DNA of 64,000 bases from WTFY01 sp026713925 (GTDB lineage Bacteria; Pseudomonadota; Gammaproteobacteria; UBA4575). Position numbers and translations under genes: made by a program. The notes under the pieces were generated by a model. It searched no databases. It had not been told where the DNA came from and worked only from the letters and a program-made list of their open reading frames with translations. This document shows positions 26,507 through 34,647 of this stretch, piece after piece. Location: the NCBI GenBank assembly GCA_963662355.1, contig OY759361.1, positions 1,922,001-1,986,000 of the forward strand, in the 5' to 3' direction. Numbering within the stretch: the stretch's first letter is position 1; the number at the start of each line of letters is the position of its first letter.

Positions 26507-27103
26507 TTAACCAGCTGTTTTCAGTGGCTTACGTTTTATGGACGGACCCATAGGACCAATGATGCTTATTTTATCACTCGGAATGATTCTCGCAAAATTT
26601 ACAATTGCGCGACCAAGCTGGTCCAGCTGCTCCAGGATATCCTCATCCACCAGGTCCGCATCAGAATAGTGACTATTATTTGCATAGACGTGCCCAGGAA
26701 TGACATGCACATAGAAAAATCCAAGTAGAGGCTTAATCTCATGCTCCAGTGCAAGGTAGTGATGGTCACTGCCACCCGTTGCTATCATGCCAACAGGTTT
26801 TCCGAGAAGCGCGTCATTAGGAATCAGGTCAAACATGTTTTTCAGCAGCCCTGTGTAGGTGCCTCTGTACATAGGCGTACCAATCAACAAGGCATCTGCT
26901 TCAATAATCTTGTCAATAATGAGCTTTGAATCACCTTCATATTTTGCCGGGTCCCTAGCATCACAGAATTGTATATCAAAATCGTTGAGGCTGGCTGATT
27001 CCACGTCAATGGAAGGATCGTAATGTTTCGCAAAATCCAGGGTCTTCTCAATTGCTATCAGAGTTTTGCGACTCAAACCACCCGAAATGCCAAGCAGCTT
27101 CAT
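26507..27103 (-). CDS. NAD(P)H-dependent FMN reductase (SsuE/MsuE-like flavodoxin fold)
   Basis: A 198-residue flavodoxin-fold reductase that would supply FMNH2. The N-terminal LLGISGGLSRKT is the phosphate-binding loop, GTPMYRGTYTGLLKNMFDL is the family block, and ATGGSDHH holds the flavin-contact segment. SsuE, MsuE and SfnE proteins of this family feed two-component monooxygenases of the SsuD/SfnG type, and one such oxygenase lies directly upstream, separated by a strong hairpin. Pairing of the two is therefore well supported by context. Confidence 0.88.
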   Translation of the reverse strand: MKLLGISGGLSRKTLIAIEKTLDFAKHYDPSIDVESASLNDFDIQFCDARDPAKYEGDSKLIIDKIIEADALLIGTPMYRGTYTGLLKNMFDLIPNDALLGKPVGMIATGGSDHHYLALEHEIKPLLGFFYVHVIPGHVYANNSHYSDADLVDEDILEQLDQLGRAIVNFARIIPSDKISIIGPMGPSIKRKPLKTAG

Positions 27104-27205
27104 TAGCCATCCCTCACTTGAATTGAAATGAACCCGAAATCCTATGATCAGAAAACTTGAGCAGTCGGCACACTCAATGTGTTCGAACTAACCGCTCTTT
27201 AAGAT

Positions 27206-27242
27206 ACAGGAGCCACGATTGTAACCCAATCGTGGCTCCTGT
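27206..27242 (-). terminator. Perfect 16-bp hairpin between oxygenase and reductase genes
   Basis: ACAGGAGCCACGATTG and its exact reverse complement flank a five-base loop. It lies 18 bases after the oxygenase stop. No long T-run follows on the minus strand (ATCTTAAAG), so it may be a terminator, a weak terminator, or an mRNA-stabilising structure that sets the oxygenase level above that of the reductase. Confidence 0.75.
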
Positions 27243-27259
27243 GTGAAAACTAGGCAGAA

Positions 27260-28432
27260 TTAAGCTGACTTTTTCTTGCCAACAGTTCTGCCCTTGCGAA
27301 GGTCTTCCTCTTTTTCACGAACCAGAGGTATGACCTTCTCACCAAATTGCTTGAGCTCCCAGTTATAGTGCAAATAACCGGTCAGAATGACTTTGATGCC
27401 AAGCTGCTTTAGCTCAATGATGCGGTCGGCAACTGACTCGGGTGTTCCAATCAGTCCTGTTTTGAAGCCGTCATTGTACTGAACCAAGTCTTCAAAAGAC
27501 GAGTTGGACCACATGCCTTCGCCTTCTTTGGATGAGCGACCTGCCTGTTTGACTGCCTCGCCGAAACCTTTTACGGCCTCAACATCAGCATTGACAATAA
27601 TGTCACGCAAGGTCTCGGTTGCCTCTTCCATTGTGTCACGCACGATGCAGAAGCCGTTACATCCAAACCTGATTTCACTCGGGTCACGACCTGACTCGAC
27701 CGCAGCAGCCCTGGAGTCGTCCATGATCTCCTTGAAGCCTTTGTTGGTGTTTCCATTCATGAACAATACATCGGTGACACGACCAGCCATTCTTCTCGCA
27801 TCCTTGGAATTTCCGCCTTGGAACACAACGATGCGGTGCAACGGCTTGGGTAGCATTGGCGCGCCATTGATCTGATAAAAGTCACCATAGAATGTGAACT
27901 CATCTTCTACCCACATACCTTTCATGATACGAATGAACTCCTCTGACCTGCGGTAACGCTCAGTGTGCTCGAGCCACGGCAACCCGTATCCGGTGTACTC
28001 TCCCTTAAACCATCCACTTACTACATTGATGGATGTCCGCCCTTGAGTGCAGCAATCCAAGGAAGCTTGCATCTTTGCGACAATAGCAGGATGCCACAGC
28101 CCTGGATGGCACGCTGTGATCACCTCCAGCTTTTTGGTGTGCTGCAGGATTACATTCGCAATGGTGAATGCCTCATGCTGGTGGTCGGCACCATAGCTTG
28201 CAAACCAGCGTGTCTGAGCAAGGGCTGTTGCAAAACCGGTATCCTCAGCATCCTGTGCATACTTGATGTTGGCTTCCGGTGTCCAGTCAGTGTCCATCGG
28301 CAAAGTCGTGATAACCAGACCTCCGGAAATATTAGGCACCCAGTAAGCAAATTCCACCTGATCCGACTCAACCCAAGAAGATGGTTGCAACGGATTCTCA
28401 GAGTTTGGTAATAGTTTCGGATATCTCGCCAT
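27260..28432 (-). CDS. FMNH2-dependent two-component monooxygenase, SfnG (dimethylsulfone monooxygenase)-like
   Basis: A 390-residue bacterial-luciferase-family protein. FAYWVPNISGGLV (residues 28-40), NVVSGWFKGEYTGYG, WLEHTERYRRSEEFIR, FQGGNS and FEDLVQYNDGFKTGLIGTP are very close to what I know of SfnG, which oxidises dimethylsulfone to methanesulfinate using FMNH2. It has an N-terminal extension of about 25 residues relative to that family. Start ATG with AGGTGA upstream. The neighbours fit: FMN reductase downstream, RibBA upstream. The family is clear; dimethylsulfone as substrate is inferred and another sulfone or sulfonate is possible. Confidence 0.87.
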   Translation of the reverse strand: MARYPKLLPNSENPLQPSSWVESDQVEFAYWVPNISGGLVITTLPMDTDWTPEANIKYAQDAEDTGFATALAQTRWFASYGADHQHEAFTIANVILQHTKKLEVITACHPGLWHPAIVAKMQASLDCCTQGRTSINVVSGWFKGEYTGYGLPWLEHTERYRRSEEFIRIMKGMWVEDEFTFYGDFYQINGAPMLPKPLHRIVVFQGGNSKDARRMAGRVTDVLFMNGNTNKGFKEIMDDSRAAAVESGRDPSEIRFGCNGFCIVRDTMEEATETLRDIIVNADVEAVKGFGEAVKQAGRSSKEGEGMWSNSSFEDLVQYNDGFKTGLIGTPESVADRIIELKQLGIKVILTGYLHYNWELKQFGEKVIPLVREKEEDLRKGRTVGKKKSA

Positions 28433-28632
28433 AATTCACCTCATTTCACTTGTTAATTAATTCAATTTTGTTTGCACACTTATCTTTTACTTAATTTGCA
28501 AGTTTGCCTGTAGGTCACATAACAAGACCAACTCGTCCTGCCACTCACCCACAGTCATCCCTGCCGTTGCCAAAATGAAGTCAAGTCATTCCGTGACATG
28601 CGATTGAGAACCCATAAGACATACTTTCCAGT

Positions 28633-28821
28633 TCAGACCCATACTTTTTTAGGGGTTCCAATCCCTTTTTGCTTCAAAATTTCTATTGCTTTGTCCGTAT
28701 CTCCGTGGCTTTCAATGATTGCATCTCTACAATCAATAGTTCCTGCACGGGTTGCATTTCTAACTGTCTTGATCATTTGTGCAGTTACATCTTTTAGACC
28801 AAATTCGCTATCAGTACTCAT
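28633..28821 (-). CDS. Stand-alone EF-Ts N-terminal (TS-N/UBA-like) domain protein
   Basis: A 62-residue protein matching only the first domain of elongation factor Ts: TAQMIKTVRNATRAGTIDC, then AIIESHGDTDKAIEILKQKG, which keeps the DCRDA and GD..KAIE pattern of the EF-Tu-binding three-helix domain. The TDVP motif and the later EF-Ts core are absent, and the frame has a clean start and stop, so it is a mini-protein and not a broken tsf. It sits between ribBA and the oxygenase. TS-N domains bind EF-Tu or act as helical protein-binding modules; the role here is unknown. Confidence 0.8.
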   Translation of the reverse strand: MSTDSEFGLKDVTAQMIKTVRNATRAGTIDCRDAIIESHGDTDKAIEILKQKGIGTPKKVWV

Positions 28822-28937
28822 TTGTCCAACTCCTTATAATCACTAAAATAAAAACGGCGTAAGTATAATTAATTTCAATTCATTTCACCATCTCCGTATA
28901 CCTCTAAGAATAGGTGTACGGAAATCCTACACTTCTG

Positions 28938-30176
28938 CTATTTCTCTTTATGCATAGTAATTATATGTCCCATTTTCTCCTGTTTTATTTTCAAGTAATT
29001 CTTGCGAAATTGATTAGTAGTACTGGACAGTATAGGAATTCGTCTCACCAGCTTAATTCCATAATTCTCAAGCCAACTGCACTTGTTTGGGTTGTTCGTC
29101 AGCAGCTGAACACGCTCAATATGCAGTGCATGGAGCATATGGATAGCTACTGAATAGTCTCTTTGGTCGGCGTCAAAACCCAGTGCCCGGTTTGCCTGGA
29201 CCGTGTCAAACCCACATTCCTGTAAGGAATAGGCTTTCAGCTTGCTGATCAGACCGATACCTCTGCCTTCCTCCCTCATGTAGAGCACTACACCGCTGTC
29301 ATGCTCCTGGATGAGCTTCATGGCAGTTTCAAGCTGGTCTCCGCAGTCACATCGTGCTGAACCGAAGACATCACCTGTTAGACACTCGGAGTGGATTCTG
29401 ACAAGCACATCGTCATCCTTGCCCCATGACCCTTTAACCAAGGCCAGATGTTCCTGACCGGTAAAGTTGTCACGGAATGCGATCAATTCGAACTCCCCCC
29501 AGCGTGTAGGCAATTGAACAGTTACGACTCGCTCAACCCTCGACTCCGTTCGAAGCCTGTATCGAATCAGGTCCTTGATCGTAATCATCTTCAAGGAAAA
29601 CTGTTTCGCAATTTCCATCAGGTCAGGCAGCCTGGCCATCGAACCATCTTCTTTCAAAACTTCACACAGCACACCGGCTTTGCGCATGCCTGCCAAGTCC
29701 ATCAGGTCCACTGCAGCTTCAGTATGACCTTCTCTTTTAAACACTCCACCATTAGTTGCCTTGAGTGGAAATATATGACCTGGACGGGAAAAATCTTCCT
29801 GAGTGATCTGTGAGTCTGCCAGCGCCTTGACAGTCTTTGCCCGGTCTGCCGTCGAAATGCCTGTGGTCGTACCGTGCCTGAAATCTACAGAAACCGTAAA
29901 GGGTGTGCTGTGCAGGGAATCATTTTCATCCTGTGGCACCATCAACTTTAGATTTATTTCGTCGGCTCGTTGTTCGGATATAGCTGTACAAATCAGTCCG
30001 CGTCCCTGAGCCGCCATGAAATTGATCATCTCAGGGGTACATTTTTCTGCCGCACCAACAAAATCACCCTCGTTTTCACGTTTTTCATCATCCACAACAA
30101 TCACCAGATTTCCCCGGCGCAGTTCTACTAGCGCCTCAGGAATGGTGCTAAAGTGGATGGGTTCATTCATAAGCAT
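28938..30176 (-). CDS. ribBA: Bifunctional riboflavin synthesis protein RibBA
   Basis: A 412-residue fusion of 3,4-dihydroxy-2-butanone-4-phosphate synthase (DDEKRENEGDF; REGHTEAAVDL) and GTP cyclohydrolase II (zinc Cys residues in ECLTGDVFGSARCDCG; REEGRGIGL), the two entry enzymes of riboflavin synthesis. Key residues of both halves appear intact. Starts at 30176 or 30170 are both possible. It is not in a rib operon here but is embedded with flavin-dependent enzymes, so it probably boosts FMN supply when the oxygenase is induced (inference). No FMN riboswitch pattern is seen in the leader. Confidence 0.93.
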   Translation of the reverse strand: MLMNEPIHFSTIPEALVELRRGNLVIVVDDEKRENEGDFVGAAEKCTPEMINFMAAQGRGLICTAISEQRADEINLKLMVPQDENDSLHSTPFTVSVDFRHGTTTGISTADRAKTVKALADSQITQEDFSRPGHIFPLKATNGGVFKREGHTEAAVDLMDLAGMRKAGVLCEVLKEDGSMARLPDLMEIAKQFSLKMITIKDLIRYRLRTESRVERVVTVQLPTRWGEFELIAFRDNFTGQEHLALVKGSWGKDDDVLVRIHSECLTGDVFGSARCDCGDQLETAMKLIQEHDSGVVLYMREEGRGIGLISKLKAYSLQECGFDTVQANRALGFDADQRDYSVAIHMLHALHIERVQLLTNNPNKCSWLENYGIKLVRRIPILSSTTNQFRKNYLKIKQEKMGHIITMHKEK

Positions 30177-30219
30177 AGTCAAAAATCAAGACTGTCAACT
30201 ACGTGCTTTCTTCATGCAG

Positions 30220-30281
30220 GCCTGCAAAGGCAGGCTTGGTTCAGATATAAATATAGCCGGCACATCCTTGTATCCGGCTAT
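30220..30281 (-). other. Two hairpins in the spacer between the binding-protein gene and ribBA
   Basis: ATAGCCGG/CCGGCTAT (30253-30281, 8-bp perfect stem, 13-base loop) is followed on the minus strand by GCCTGC/GCAGGC (30220-30235, 6-bp stem, 4-base loop). No strong T-run follows either, so they may be a weak terminator or processing site between the two genes. Confidence 0.5.
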
Positions 30282-30324
30282 TTTCGCAACTTTCAACATT
30301 CGTACCTTGCTATCTCTACAGCTT

Positions 30325-31746
30325 TTAACTGCCCCAGGTACTGACTCCTTCAGGTACTGGAGGCTGATCGCCTGACAATGTCCAATTTTCACGATCATTC
30401 ATGTCATTGCAATCACGCTTTTCTATCTTGTTTTCCTGCCTGTAGATTTCAGCCAAGCTGTACAACATTTCTGGTGGTGCTTGACTCTTGATCCACGGCG
30501 TCACGATTTCCCATTGTCTCTTTTCAACATCGTACTTCTGGAACTTCGAGTTATGACCACCAATATGGTCTTTGCAGGTTACTCTCATGGGTGCGAGCAG
30601 TCCTGTAGCTCCCAGTTCGTCAATACGCGCTTCATCAAAAAGGATGTTCTCAAAACCCCAACGCACCTGCTTCGCATTCAGGGCTTTGTTCCCCCAGCGC
30701 TTCTGTGCATTGATAATGGCTTCCACGTGCATAATTCCCGCTGTAATACCCAGATTGTGGTACACGCTTCCCAGACGGCTTTTGTCCTGCAGGTCACCTT
30801 TACCCTCACCATAGACGATATCAATGATTTCCTCCTGAACCTTGGTAAAGATTCCAGCCGGGTGCGTGGTAATCGCCTGATAACCGTGTGCGGCCTTTCC
30901 GGCAGGTCGTACATCTTCATCCGAGTTGCTCCAGATGTTTCCAATCAGGTGGTCAACAGGAAAACCAATACGCGCTGCAGCCTGGATCGCAACAGGGTTC
31001 ATCACACCCCAGCCTCTCAAGAATACAAAGTCAGGCTTCAGCTTACGGATTCTTGTCCACTGAGATCCCTGTTCATTTCCGGGATGAGGAATTTCGATCT
31101 TGTGATGCTCAAATCCATACTGTTCTCCCATTGCATCCATGTACTCAAGTGCATTTCTTCCATAAGGTGAGCCATGGAACAGCGTAACCACTTTTTTACC
31201 CGACATGGCTGCCGTCAGATCGACTGTATTGGGGTTCTCCCCGGACACCAGATGAGCCATGAAACGCACCGTTGCATTGTATTCATCGGGAACACCCATT
31301 CCTAACGGGAACACATAGGGGAATACCTCTCCGTCCATGGTTTCACTCATGCCGTGGTTTACCGTGATCATTGGGATCTTGTCTGCACGTACAACCTCGT
31401 TCAATGCAATGGCAATTCCTACACTCAGCGGATCAAAGAACAGTGCTCCACCTTCACGGTCTTTCATGCGTTTGTAGCATTCCACGCCTCGTTCCACAGC
31501 GTATTCCGTTTCACACTCGGACCAGATCAGCTGGACACCACCTACACCACCATCACGTATATTCTTCAAGTTGTAGTAATCAAGAATACCTCCGTAATAG
31601 CCAGTGCCACCCGAAGCGTAGGGACCCACACGATAGCTCGGAATCGGAATGTACATCTGCTCCGAGAAGGCAGGCAATGAACCTAACAGTAATGCTGCAA
31701 AGGAAATTGCCAGCACAACTGTTCGCTTTATTTTATTTCGTATCAT
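30325..31746 (-). CDS. Periplasmic binding protein of branched-chain amino acid type (LivK-like)
   Basis: A 473-residue exported solute-binding protein. A Sec signal peptide is clear (basic MIRNKIKR, hydrophobic core to about residue 24, likely cleavage after PAFS). The mature part follows the Peripla_BP_6 pattern (GGILDYYNLKNIRDGGVGG, then ECETEYAVERGVECYKRM). A strong ribosome-binding site precedes ATG. No permease or ATPase is adjacent. The LivH/LivG genes at 0-2 kb are a possible partner at a distance. It is first in the flavin operon, so it may bind the oxygenase substrate or a precursor (inference). Confidence 0.9.
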   Translation of the reverse strand: MIRNKIKRTVVLAISFAALLLGSLPAFSEQMYIPIPSYRVGPYASGGTGYYGGILDYYNLKNIRDGGVGGVQLIWSECETEYAVERGVECYKRMKDREGGALFFDPLSVGIAIALNEVVRADKIPMITVNHGMSETMDGEVFPYVFPLGMGVPDEYNATVRFMAHLVSGENPNTVDLTAAMSGKKVVTLFHGSPYGRNALEYMDAMGEQYGFEHHKIEIPHPGNEQGSQWTRIRKLKPDFVFLRGWGVMNPVAIQAAARIGFPVDHLIGNIWSNSDEDVRPAGKAAHGYQAITTHPAGIFTKVQEEIIDIVYGEGKGDLQDKSRLGSVYHNLGITAGIMHVEAIINAQKRWGNKALNAKQVRWGFENILFDEARIDELGATGLLAPMRVTCKDHIGGHNSKFQKYDVEKRQWEIVTPWIKSQAPPEMLYSLAEIYRQENKIEKRDCNDMNDRENWTLSGDQPPVPEGVSTWGS

Positions 31747-31852
31747 TTGTTACTCCTAACTTTATTGTTTATAACCTGGTATGTGCATAATGCCTGGGGC
31801 CTTGCACATCAAGGCCTTAAGAAGAGCCAGTTATCGAACATTTACATGCACG

Positions 31853-31940
31853 CTAATATTATTACCCTCCTATCGATAATATTATTACCCTCCTGTTTGT
31901 AATATTATTACCCTCCTGTTTGTAATAATATTACCCTCCT
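31853..31940. repeat. Four-copy 23-bp tandem repeat with palindromic core
   Basis: ATTACCCTCCT recurs at 31861, 31884, 31907 and 31930, a constant 23-bp period. Next to it each unit carries an 11-bp palindrome with one central base (TAATATTATTA or TAATAATATTA), extended in two copies to GTAATA-N-TATTAC. The array lies about 107-194 bases before the binding-protein ATG and just downstream of the sigma-54 regulator gene, the usual place of an enhancer. The surrounding gap (31747-32168) holds otherwise only an inverted repeat TGGGCAGG/CCTGCCCA (32058-32107) after the regulator. I see no canonical -24/-12 promoter. Confidence 0.9.
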
Positions 31941-32168
31941 GTCGTTATCATGCAAAATCTGTACCAGATGTCTAATGCACTAATTTGGCAGCATCAGGCT
32001 GATAATTCTTTATTTCGGGTTTCGATTTGACACGTACTGTGGCAGTTTGGAAACAAATGGGCAGGGAGTGCCGCTAATCTGGATGCCCAGAATTGTCATC
32101 CTGCCCACGCCGTGTGTGAGCCACGTGTGAGAATGCAAGCCCGACAGGCCTGCTTGACACCCACCAAC

Positions 32169-33557
32169 TTATGAAACTTTCTTGGGCTTGTCTCGATGCA
32201 GGCCCCACCGGTTGCGGCGCATCCAAAGCGCCTTGCGTCCAATTCCCAGCATTTTCGCCAGCTCCATCTCGCTGCACTCATGCTGGTACTCCTGCACGAT
32301 ACTTTTCATGTATTCCTCGACCGGCATGGGCTCGTGCTGTGTCTCGCTGCCCTGGCTATTTATCGCCCCATTCGCACCATTGCCTTTTATATGCTTGAAA
32401 TCATCGATGTCAAGCTCCTCTCCCTTGGCCAGGATAATCGCACGCTCCACTGAGTTTTCCAGTTCGCGCACGTTTCCGGGCCAGTCATACTCCTTCAGGA
32501 ATTCAAATAACCTGTCATTGACTTTGCAGATCCTGCGGCCGAGTTTCAGGTTGTAGCGCTTTATGAAACAGTTCAGGAGAAGCTCGATATCATCCAGCCG
32601 CTGGCGCAAAGGCGGAACCAGAATCTGAATGACATTGAGCCGGTAGTACAGGTCCTCGCGCATGCGGCCTGCCGCAACTTCTTTCTGCAGGTCCCGGTTG
32701 CTGGCAGCTATGATTCGAACGTCCACATGGAAGGACTGACTATCACCGATCGGGCGGACATTTCTGTCCTGTATGAACCGGAGCAGCTTGACCTGGAGCA
32801 TCGGGGCCAGTTCTGAGATTTCATCAAGAAACAATGTCCCCCCATGCGCTTCACGAATCAACCCATTCTTTGAAGAAACGGCACCTGTAAATGCACCTTT
32901 TACATGTCCAAAAAACTCGGATTCCATCAATTCCGCCGGAATAGCGCCACAGTTCACCGGGACAAAGTTGCCATCGAAGCGTTGGCTTGCCTCATGAATC
33001 CCCATTGCAACCAATTCCTTCCCGGTACCACTCTCGCCCTGGATGAGTACCGTCGCTTCACTGGGACCCACCCGGTCCAGCAGGCTTTTCAATTCCAGTA
33101 TAGACTGGCTTTCACCGATGATCTCTGTGCTGTTATGCCGTACATTTTGCAGGTCCTGTTTCAGCTGACGGTTTTCCTTCTGGATACTCTGCTCGTTAAT
33201 CGCCCTGGTTACGGCATAAATAAGATATTTATCTGAAAACGGCTTAAGCAGGTAATCTACAGCACCCAAGCGCAAGGCCTGAACCGCGCATTTTATGGAT
33301 GTGTAGTGAGTCATGATAACTCTCGGGCACTCCAGTCCCGACGCCCGTATTTTCCTCAGCAGGTCAAGCCCTGTCTGGCCACTCAATTTGAGATCACTCA
33401 GCACCAGGTCGAAATCCTCCGAAAGCAGCCTGGGCATTGCCTCGGAAACTTTTCTGACATGAGCCACTGTCATGCCCTCTTTCTCCAGCAGCTTTGTGAC
33501 AGATTCACCAAACTCAACATCGTGTTCGACTACCAAAATCTTGTGTACAATTTGCAT
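32169..33557 (-). CDS. Sigma-54-dependent response regulator, NtrC family
   Basis: A 462-residue activator with an N-terminal receiver domain (phospho-acceptor Asp55 in LVLSDLKLSG, Lys in LLKPF), a AAA+ domain (Walker A GESGTGKE, sigma-54 contact GAFTGA, Walker B GTLFLDE) and a C-terminal Fis-type helix-turn-helix (MELAKMLGIGRKALWMRRNRWGL). The usual acidic pair of the receiver is Glu11-His12 here (VVEHD) instead of Asp-Asp, which may weaken magnesium binding. No histidine kinase is nearby. It probably controls the adjacent flavin operon, perhaps through the 23-bp repeat array (inference). Confidence 0.93.
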   Translation of the reverse strand: MQIVHKILVVEHDVEFGESVTKLLEKEGMTVAHVRKVSEAMPRLLSEDFDLVLSDLKLSGQTGLDLLRKIRASGLECPRVIMTHYTSIKCAVQALRLGAVDYLLKPFSDKYLIYAVTRAINEQSIQKENRQLKQDLQNVRHNSTEIIGESQSILELKSLLDRVGPSEATVLIQGESGTGKELVAMGIHEASQRFDGNFVPVNCGAIPAELMESEFFGHVKGAFTGAVSSKNGLIREAHGGTLFLDEISELAPMLQVKLLRFIQDRNVRPIGDSQSFHVDVRIIAASNRDLQKEVAAGRMREDLYYRLNVIQILVPPLRQRLDDIELLLNCFIKRYNLKLGRRICKVNDRLFEFLKEYDWPGNVRELENSVERAIILAKGEELDIDDFKHIKGNGANGAINSQGSETQHEPMPVEEYMKSIVQEYQHECSEMELAKMLGIGRKALWMRRNRWGLHRDKPKKVS

Positions 33558-33861
33558 TGGATCCTTCTAGTAGTTGCCAGTAATGCCAAAATACTCAGGA
33601 CATGTGGTCCAGATACGCAAGTATACCGCTACAACACCTGATTGTGTCAAAAAGACCATTTATTTTTTACAAAACGTGTCTGAATGATACGTACAAATAC
33701 TGTTGACACACTGAATGGCACACAGGCAGATTCAAACCGCCCCACCTCTTGCTGGTACACTAGTTGCATCAATATATGTAAACTCCCTTACTTGGGGAGC
33801 AGTTTATTGACAAGCAGCAGATGTATTAAAGCTGAGACCATTTTTTACAGGCCCACAAAGT
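33558..33861. other. Intergenic region between the sigma-54 regulator and the flavin reductase
   Basis: Divergent spacer of 304 bases. It must hold both promoters. TTGCTG-18-TATATG (plus strand, near 33752-33781) is a weak candidate, and an imperfect hairpin CTCCC/GGGAG lies near 33780-33800. No gene, RNA or repeat is visible. Confidence 0.4.
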
Positions 33862-34344
33862 ATGAATACCAATGCAGTCACTGATGACCAGTTTAAACAA
33901 GCCATGGCTCAATTCCCGAGTGGTGTAACCATCGTTACAACCGTTGCAAATGATGAACAGTTCGGGTTTACTGCATCGGCCTTTTCTTCACTGTCACTTT
34001 CCCCTCCACTGATTCTGGTCTGTCTGGCAAACAATGCCGATTGTTTCAAACCATTCAATGCCGGGGGACAGTTTGCAGTCAACATCATCGATGCCAAACA
34101 CGAAAAACTGGCTATGAAATTTGCAACGAAGGGTTGCGACAAGTTTTCAGGAGGCGAATTCGTTCAGGGCTCCAGCGGCCTGCCGATTCTCTCAGGCACA
34201 CCCGTGGCGCTGGAGTGCAGGACAAAATACACCTATCCTGGTGGCGACCATATAATCCTGGTGGGTCAAGTGGAATACTTGACCATCAACGATGGTACAC
34301 CTACCATCTGGTATGCAGGGGGGTTTCAGCACCTAGGCACCTAG
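33862..34344 (+). CDS. Flavin reductase of the HpaC/DIM6 type
   Basis: A 160-residue flavin reductase-like domain protein: FKQAMAQFPSGVTIVTT, GFTASAFSSLSLSPPLILVCL, then NAGGQFAVNI and the histidine-bearing GGDHIILVGQVE. Proteins of this family use NADH or NADPH to make free reduced FMN or FAD for a separate oxygenase. It is a different fold from the flavodoxin-like reductase at 26.5 kb, so the segment encodes two unrelated sources of reduced flavin. It is divergent from the sigma-54 regulator. Oxygenase partner not proven. Confidence 0.88.
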   Translation: MNTNAVTDDQFKQAMAQFPSGVTIVTTVANDEQFGFTASAFSSLSLSPPLILVCLANNADCFKPFNAGGQFAVNIIDAKHEKLAMKFATKGCDKFSGGEFVQGSSGLPILSGTPVALECRTKYTYPGGDHIILVGQVEYLTINDGTPTIWYAGGFQHLGT

Positions 34345-34410
34345 GCATGCAGGGCCCAGCGGGTGCTTCCAGCCCACGCCGACAGACCATCACCTGGCTC
34401 GCCTGCAGGA

Positions 34411-34647
34411 CTACTTCGGTTCTTCTCCCTCCACTTTGGAGATGAAGTTCATAAAGGCAGGTTCCAGTAACTCCATATCCTTCATCCTGGATTTCTTCCT
34501 CATCAAATCGCATACATTGATTTCATACGTGCCATTTTGCTGGTACACCTTCAGTTCTCCGGCATGGATAAAGCGATAAATCTTGGTCACTGGAATTCCA
34601 GATATCCTGGATGCCTTGGTGATGCTTACATATTCTACCAACGCCAT
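34411..34647 (-). CDS. Small helix-turn-helix protein, excisionase/MerR-like
   Basis: A 78-residue protein whose first half (VSITKASRISGIPVTKIYRFIHAGEL) has the pattern of an excisionase-type winged helix-turn-helix (HTH_17), followed by a basic stretch (MRKKSRMKD). The ATG at 34647 has a GAGGG eight bases upstream; a GTG 14 codons earlier is the alternative. It lies near the tRNA-bordered end of the accessory segment, where a recombination directionality factor would fit, but it could equally be a small regulator. No integrase is seen. Confidence 0.6.
   Translation of the reverse strand: MALVEYVSITKASRISGIPVTKIYRFIHAGELKVYQQNGTYEINVCDLMRKKSRMKDMELLEPAFMNFISKVEGEEPK

Noticed and set aside
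28570..28940. A broken tsf (EF-Ts) gene around the TS-N mini-protein
   Set aside because: No further EF-Ts sequence is seen in any frame downstream and the small gene has clean ends, so it is treated as a stand-alone protein.
30195..30398. A 67-codon frame overlapping the end of the binding-protein gene
   Set aside because: Overlaps a real gene and two hairpins, and has no clear ribosome-binding site.
31746..31860. A sigma-54 (-24/-12) promoter before the binding-protein gene
   Set aside because: TGGCTC and AGGC or GGCC and GC pairs exist, but spacing is 9 or 11 bases in place of the required 10, so no canonical site can be claimed.
31853..31940. A CRISPR array
   Set aside because: The 23-bp units are contiguous and lack variable spacers, and no cas gene is present.
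32074..32277. A 67-codon frame starting inside the 3' end of the sigma-54 regulator gene
   Set aside because: Out of frame with the clear helix-turn-helix coding sequence and without family match.
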